Assembly (NCBI GenBank): GCA_000752035.1
Contig: CCFE01000031.1
Coordinates: 62,001 to 126,000, forward strand
Direction: 5' to 3'
DNA: 64,000 bases
Source: Bacillus rubiinfantis
GTDB lineage: Bacteria; Bacillota; Bacilli; Bacillales; Cytobacillaceae
Each line of letters starts with the position of its first letter. The stretch's first letter is position 1. Below are positions 60,751 to 64,000 of the stretch, in pieces. The notes below the pieces were generated by a model. The model saw only the letters and a list, made by a program, of their open reading frames with translations. It did no database searches and was not told the DNA's origin. Position numbers and translations under genes: made by a program.

Positions 60751-60772
60751 TTTTCAAAAATATTTTGATTTT

Positions 60773-62641
60773 TTATAATGGCTCTGCGCCATGTTCCTGT
60801 AAAAACGTTCTAATCTCATCCATCGATTTTGTATATAGGTGAGTCAATGCAAAATCATACCAAATATGACTATTGTTATTGAAGTTCAACGAAAATGGAG
60901 AATTGCTAATTATATGGTTGCTAATTTTAGGTGGCAGATGGAGTCCAAGGCAAATTAAAACTATGGAATTAATAGAGCCTGGTTCTTCACCATTAACTAT
61001 TCTTCTTATGGTACGCTCATTGACCATTATTTCGTCTGCTAATTCATTATAAGTTACTTTTTTCCACTTACGAACTATTTTAAGAGAGCTGGTATAGCTA
61101 TTTGGCAATTCATTATAGATTCGCATTTCTTCAGCTATTGTTTCGGCTAGTAATTGAGCCTTCTTTTCTGGAGCCGCATACTCAAAACCATTACAATACT
61201 TTATATCAAAATCTATATTTGATGTCTTATCACGGTTGAGGAAACATTCAGTATAGTATCTTTCCCTACACCCAGATTTGACTGATAACTCGAAAACCAA
61301 GCAGCACTCTTCCATATGGGTTCGTGCGTAGTCTGTAAGTACCGTTTGTCCGAATATATCCTGTGTTAAATATTTCGGATGATTTAGCACAAAGTGGGAA
61401 TCCACATATATATAACTTCCATCCCTAACTAAAGCGGACATTTCTGGATTGGTTATGCTTTGGATAGCAGCATCCTCTGCACCTATGGAAAATGTCTGGT
61501 TTCTTTCGAGTGCACCCTTCTTAAATCTATGTGGCTTGACGTAGCGACCATCTATATAAGTAAAAGTTCCGATTGCTTCCTCATATCCAGCATCAATCAT
61601 TCGGATTTTAGCTGCTGTTCGAGATACGCTGAAGAACGTTGCTAAGGCGTCAATAACTGGCTCCATTACATCTATAAGTTCAGACGTTCCCAGTTCTGAA
61701 CGGAATTGCTTAATAAATTTAAACGCTTGGGTTTTAAACATGGAAAGTGGCATTTGTATCTTTGGAGTGAGGGTATTCGCCTGCCATTCCATCCAGTCAG
61801 TTGCATCTCTGGTATTGTCTTTTATACCCCCGACAACCTGACACTTGATTCTTGTGACACTGCTGTTATATAACCGTTCTAATTCAAATGCTTTTCTATG
61901 TTGATCCCAATGAACACACTCATGCAAAATAGTATTATTGACTGATCCCAGGTTACGAAGGAAGTAAGCTTTAGGATCCACGATTATTGTACGGCCACTT
62001 ACACGGGTCTGTACCATCTCATCGCTATCTTCATCATAAAATTCTGAATCACAATCGTGAAAGTATATCTGCCCAAAAACAGAAAAATCCTTTGTAATCT
62101 CTCGCATTTCTACTGTAAGGTCCATTTTTTCTGCCAACACCTGTGGCTCAACTGCCATAGGAGTTTTTAATGCTTCAGGGTAATGTCTTCTAAGGAAGTC
62201 TGTAGCAACAGATTCTAGTTGTTCCTTATGAATGATAGGGACAAGGGAGTCTGACATAGGTTTCGGCTGCTTATTTTTGCTAGTATACTCCGTTATACTA
62301 GAGATTGAAAAATCATCCAAATTGCAATCCAAATCACCTGAGCATTCTAACATAAACCATTGCCGGCAATTTTCTGATTCATCATAACGATGATTTGATT
62401 CACGGACTTCGAATTCAGCTTCAACAGCAACATCAAATTCTATTTTCATGTCCGGTAAGTCATTAACTGACACAAACTTAACTTCTACATCTGACAATTC
62501 TATGCCGCCAATGTTTTGAACTCTGTATAACCGTAAGTCTAAATCTTCACAATTATCCGTTGCATAGGTTTGTATGGCAGAAAATATCTCATTATAGAAT
62601 CTATCAGCCACGTAATCTTTAAAAGAACGATTACCCGCCAA
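60773..62641 (-). CDS. ImmA/IrrE-type metalloprotease with C-terminal helix-turn-helix
   Basis: A 622-residue protein. Residues about 130-300 are the zinc protease domain with HECVH (240-244) and third ligand probably in DWMEWQANTL (about 283). The N-terminal 120 residues are beta-rich and unassigned. The C-terminal part has a helix-turn-helix (VTYNELADEIMVNERTIRRI). ImmA/IrrE proteases cleave phage or ICE repressors; this one is unusually long. It is divergent from an XRE gene and an NgoFVII-like nuclease, which suggests a regulatory or defence link (inference). Confidence 0.8.
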   Translation of the reverse strand: MAGNRSFKDYVADRFYNEIFSAIQTYATDNCEDLDLRLYRVQNIGGIELSDVEVKFVSVNDLPDMKIEFDVAVEAEFEVRESNHRYDESENCRQWFMLECSGDLDCNLDDFSISSITEYTSKNKQPKPMSDSLVPIIHKEQLESVATDFLRRHYPEALKTPMAVEPQVLAEKMDLTVEMREITKDFSVFGQIYFHDCDSEFYDEDSDEMVQTRVSGRTIIVDPKAYFLRNLGSVNNTILHECVHWDQHRKAFELERLYNSSVTRIKCQVVGGIKDNTRDATDWMEWQANTLTPKIQMPLSMFKTQAFKFIKQFRSELGTSELIDVMEPVIDALATFFSVSRTAAKIRMIDAGYEEAIGTFTYIDGRYVKPHRFKKGALERNQTFSIGAEDAAIQSITNPEMSALVRDGSYIYVDSHFVLNHPKYLTQDIFGQTVLTDYARTHMEECCLVFELSVKSGCRERYYTECFLNRDKTSNIDFDIKYCNGFEYAAPEKKAQLLAETIAEEMRIYNELPNSYTSSLKIVRKWKKVTYNELADEIMVNERTIRRIVNGEEPGSINSIVLICLGLHLPPKISNHIISNSPFSLNFNNNSHIWYDFALTHLYTKSMDEIRTFLQEHGAEPL

Positions 62642-62842
62642 GGCACTCCCTCCTCACCCCATATGAAATTAATATCTTTAAGGATTTTTACTATTCAAAC
62701 ATTAGTTCATAGGTAAATTATAACATGTATTTTGATTGCCTCAACATTTATTTTACGTTTGCGAATTTTAATTGTCGCTTCGCTAACTTTGTGATAAACT
62801 TTATTTATTAACTTAGGCTAGGTACTAAGGCGAGGTGATATT

Positions 62843-63073
62843 ATGTCCATAAGTTATAAAAAACTATGGAAACTTCTTATTGATAGAGATATGAAAAAAA
62901 AGGACTTAAGAGAAGCAGCTGGTATTAGTACAGCTTCAATGGCTAAGCTTGGAAAAAATGAAAATGTTAATACTGACATTTTAATAAAAGTATGTAAGGC
63001 GCTTAACTGCGATATTTCAGATATTATGGAGATTGAAAAAAATGAAGAAGATACAATAAAAGCGAAGGAGTGA
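62843..63073 (+). CDS. XRE-family regulator linked to the restriction gene
   Basis: 76 residues: SISYKKLWKLLIDRDMKKKD, LREAAGISTASMAKLGKNE, VNTDILIKVCKALNCDISDIM. This is the small Cro/C1 type found as control protein beside type II restriction genes. GCGAGGTGAT precedes the ATG. The restriction gene starts 5 bp after its stop. A CTTAG-N8-CTAAG repeat upstream (about 62810-62830) may be its operator. Confidence 0.82.
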   Translation: MSISYKKLWKLLIDRDMKKKDLREAAGISTASMAKLGKNENVNTDILIKVCKALNCDISDIMEIEKNEEDTIKAKE

Positions 63074-63077
63074 GCTA

Positions 63078-64000
63078 ATGAAACTGTTATATTCAAACAT
63101 CCTACCTCTTGGAACATCAGAGGGTCAACAAACAATTATAAATTGTTTTAACGAGCAAATTGCAAAATCAGACCGTGTTGAAATTGCGGTTGGATATATT
63201 TCTCGTGCTGCCTTGGAAGAACTCGACAATCTGGTCGAAGAGCATAATATATCTAGTATATGCCTTACCATTGGAATGTACTTCATCGAAGGAATGCCAG
63301 AAGGATCATATAATACTGCTTTAGAAATCAACAAAAAATGGACAGAGACTGGTATAGGTGAAATTAAGATCGTAAAAGCATTCAAATATCATGGAAAAGT
63401 ATACTGCTTTTATAAAGATGGGCAACCTTTTTCTGCTATTATTGGTTCCGCAAACTTAGGTGTAATCAAATTAGATGCTAATAACCGTAGGCAATATGAA
63501 ATCTCATCGGTTACTGATGATGCTACTGAATGCAAAGAAATTGCTGAATTTTTAGAGAAGTTAAAGGCTCAGAACTGCTCTGATAATATTGCTAACATTA
63601 TAGGAATGCCAATAGTCAGGGAAGTTAACACATCACTTAGTGGCATTGATACGGTAACACAGATTCCCCAAACTGGTGTACAGCTTTATGAACAGCATAA
63701 AACAGACGTTTCTTTTGTACTGCCATTAAAAGTTCCTGCTTACGATGAGCGGCATATGGATGATGGTAAGCATTTCACAAAGTCAAATATAAATGTTAGC
63801 TATGCCGCACCACGAAGTAAAAGGAAATCCCGTGATTGGTACGAAACTCAATTGACTGTTAGCAAAGCGATAACTCGTTCAGAAGGTTACCCTGAAAAAA
63901 ACAAGCCTTTTTTTGTTGTAACCGATGATGGCTATTGGTTTAAAGCTCATACCACAAGCGATGGTAATAAACAATTCAGTGCTGTTGGCGATGAACTCAT
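63078..64000 (+). CDS. NgoFVII-family restriction endonuclease (5' part; runs off the window)
   Basis: The visible 307 residues match the NgoFVII-type PLD-fold restriction endonuclease: start KLLYSNILPLGTSEGQQTII, IAVGYISRAALEELDNLV, and the PLD-like motif FKYHGKVYCFYKDGQPFSAI followed by IGSANLG (His-x-Lys then Ser-x-Asn). The C-terminal part (SRDWYETQLTVSKAITRS) begins the DNA-binding region. No stop before the window end. GCGAAGGAGTGAGCTA precedes the ATG. The expected cytosine-5 methyltransferase partner is not in the window, unless the phage enzyme serves. Confidence 0.82.
   Translation, partial: MKLLYSNILPLGTSEGQQTIINCFNEQIAKSDRVEIAVGYISRAALEELDNLVEEHNISSICLTIGMYFIEGMPEGSYNTALEINKKWTETGIGEIKIVKAFKYHGKVYCFYKDGQPFSAIIGSANLGVIKLDANNRRQYEISSVTDDATECKEIAEFLEKLKAQNCSDNIANIIGMPIVREVNTSLSGIDTVTQIPQTGVQLYEQHKTDVSFVLPLKVPAYDERHMDDGKHFTKSNINVSYAAPRSKRKSRDWYETQLTVSKAITRSEGYPEKNKPFFVVTDDGYWFKAHTTSDGNKQFSAVGDEL

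Larger units (their letters stand above)
60376..60771. other. Intergenic region with leader and terminators
   Basis: No gene seen. It contains the unannotated start of the sigma-like transcript, an inverted repeat TAGACGA/TCGTCTA around 60510-60558, and the two terminators of the metalloprotease gene. Confidence 0.5.

Noticed and set aside
1..64000. tRNA, rRNA or CRISPR features
   Set aside because: None recognised by eye on either strand; a dedicated scan was not possible.

Overview
The window looks like a piece of a Bacillaceae chromosome (a Bacillus-like Firmicute) carrying a resistance-gene cluster and most of a siphovirus-type prophage. Host identity is inferred from a bacillolysin-type neutral protease, YvbH-like and YqeW-like proteins, AAGGAGGTGA-type ribosome binding sites and frequent GTG/TTG starts. 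No rRNA, tRNA or CRISPR array was recognised. All calls are made by eye from the sequence and its translations; no database search was run.

Region 1 (1-9600) is ordinary chromosome: the tail of an unknown gene, a secreted M4 metalloprotease, a PlsY-like acyltransferase overlapping a GNAT/class V aminotransferase fusion, a YvbH-like PH-domain protein, an M20 dipeptidase, an unrecognised protein and a YqeW-like Na/Pi transporter. Region 2 (9600-16650) is a resistance island on the minus strand: a TPR-Arr rifampin ADP-ribosyltransferase fusion, an AraC/GyrI-like regulator, a Vat streptogramin acetyltransferase overlapping a nucleotidyltransferase, and a mef-msr(D) macrolide operon. That operon keeps its promoter, attenuators and both leader peptides (MTASMRLR and MYLIFM).

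Region 3 (16660-20620) holds two large serine recombinases with a small catalytic-domain-less partner between them and a SHOCT-like protein, probably the integration/excision module of the prophage. Region 4 (20640-46300) is the late operon, read on the minus strand from an HNH endonuclease and TerS down to holin and amidase. Between TerS and TerL sits a 7-8 kb modification block: S-adenosylmethionine synthetase, two DNA methyltransferases, and an amidoligase / gamma-glutamylcyclotransferase group. Two probable -1 frameshift sites are visible: A_AAA_AAC in the tail assembly chaperone and U_UUU_UUA in a fibronectin-like tail protein. A late promoter with three 10-bp-phased TTGGCA boxes precedes the HNH gene.

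Region 5 (46400-60400) is the early/replication part (sigma-like regulator, SNF2 helicase, VRR-NUC, VapE primase-helicase, antirepressor, family A polymerase, DUF2815, DUF2800). Two plus-strand cargo insertions interrupt it: an XRE regulator with a peptide deformylase, and an ArsR regulator, a VOC protein and a DUF5946 protein. Region 6 (60400-64000) has an ImmA/IrrE-type metalloprotease with a helix-turn-helix, divergent from a small XRE gene and the start of an NgoFVII-like restriction endonuclease that runs off the window.

The most interesting points are the amidoligase module (two genes share a C-terminal segment and near-identical 30-bp upstream elements), the phage SAM synthetase with its methyltransferases, the structured leader of the sigma-like gene, the intact macrolide attenuation system next to serine recombinases, and the chromosomal PlsY plus GNAT-aminotransferase pair.
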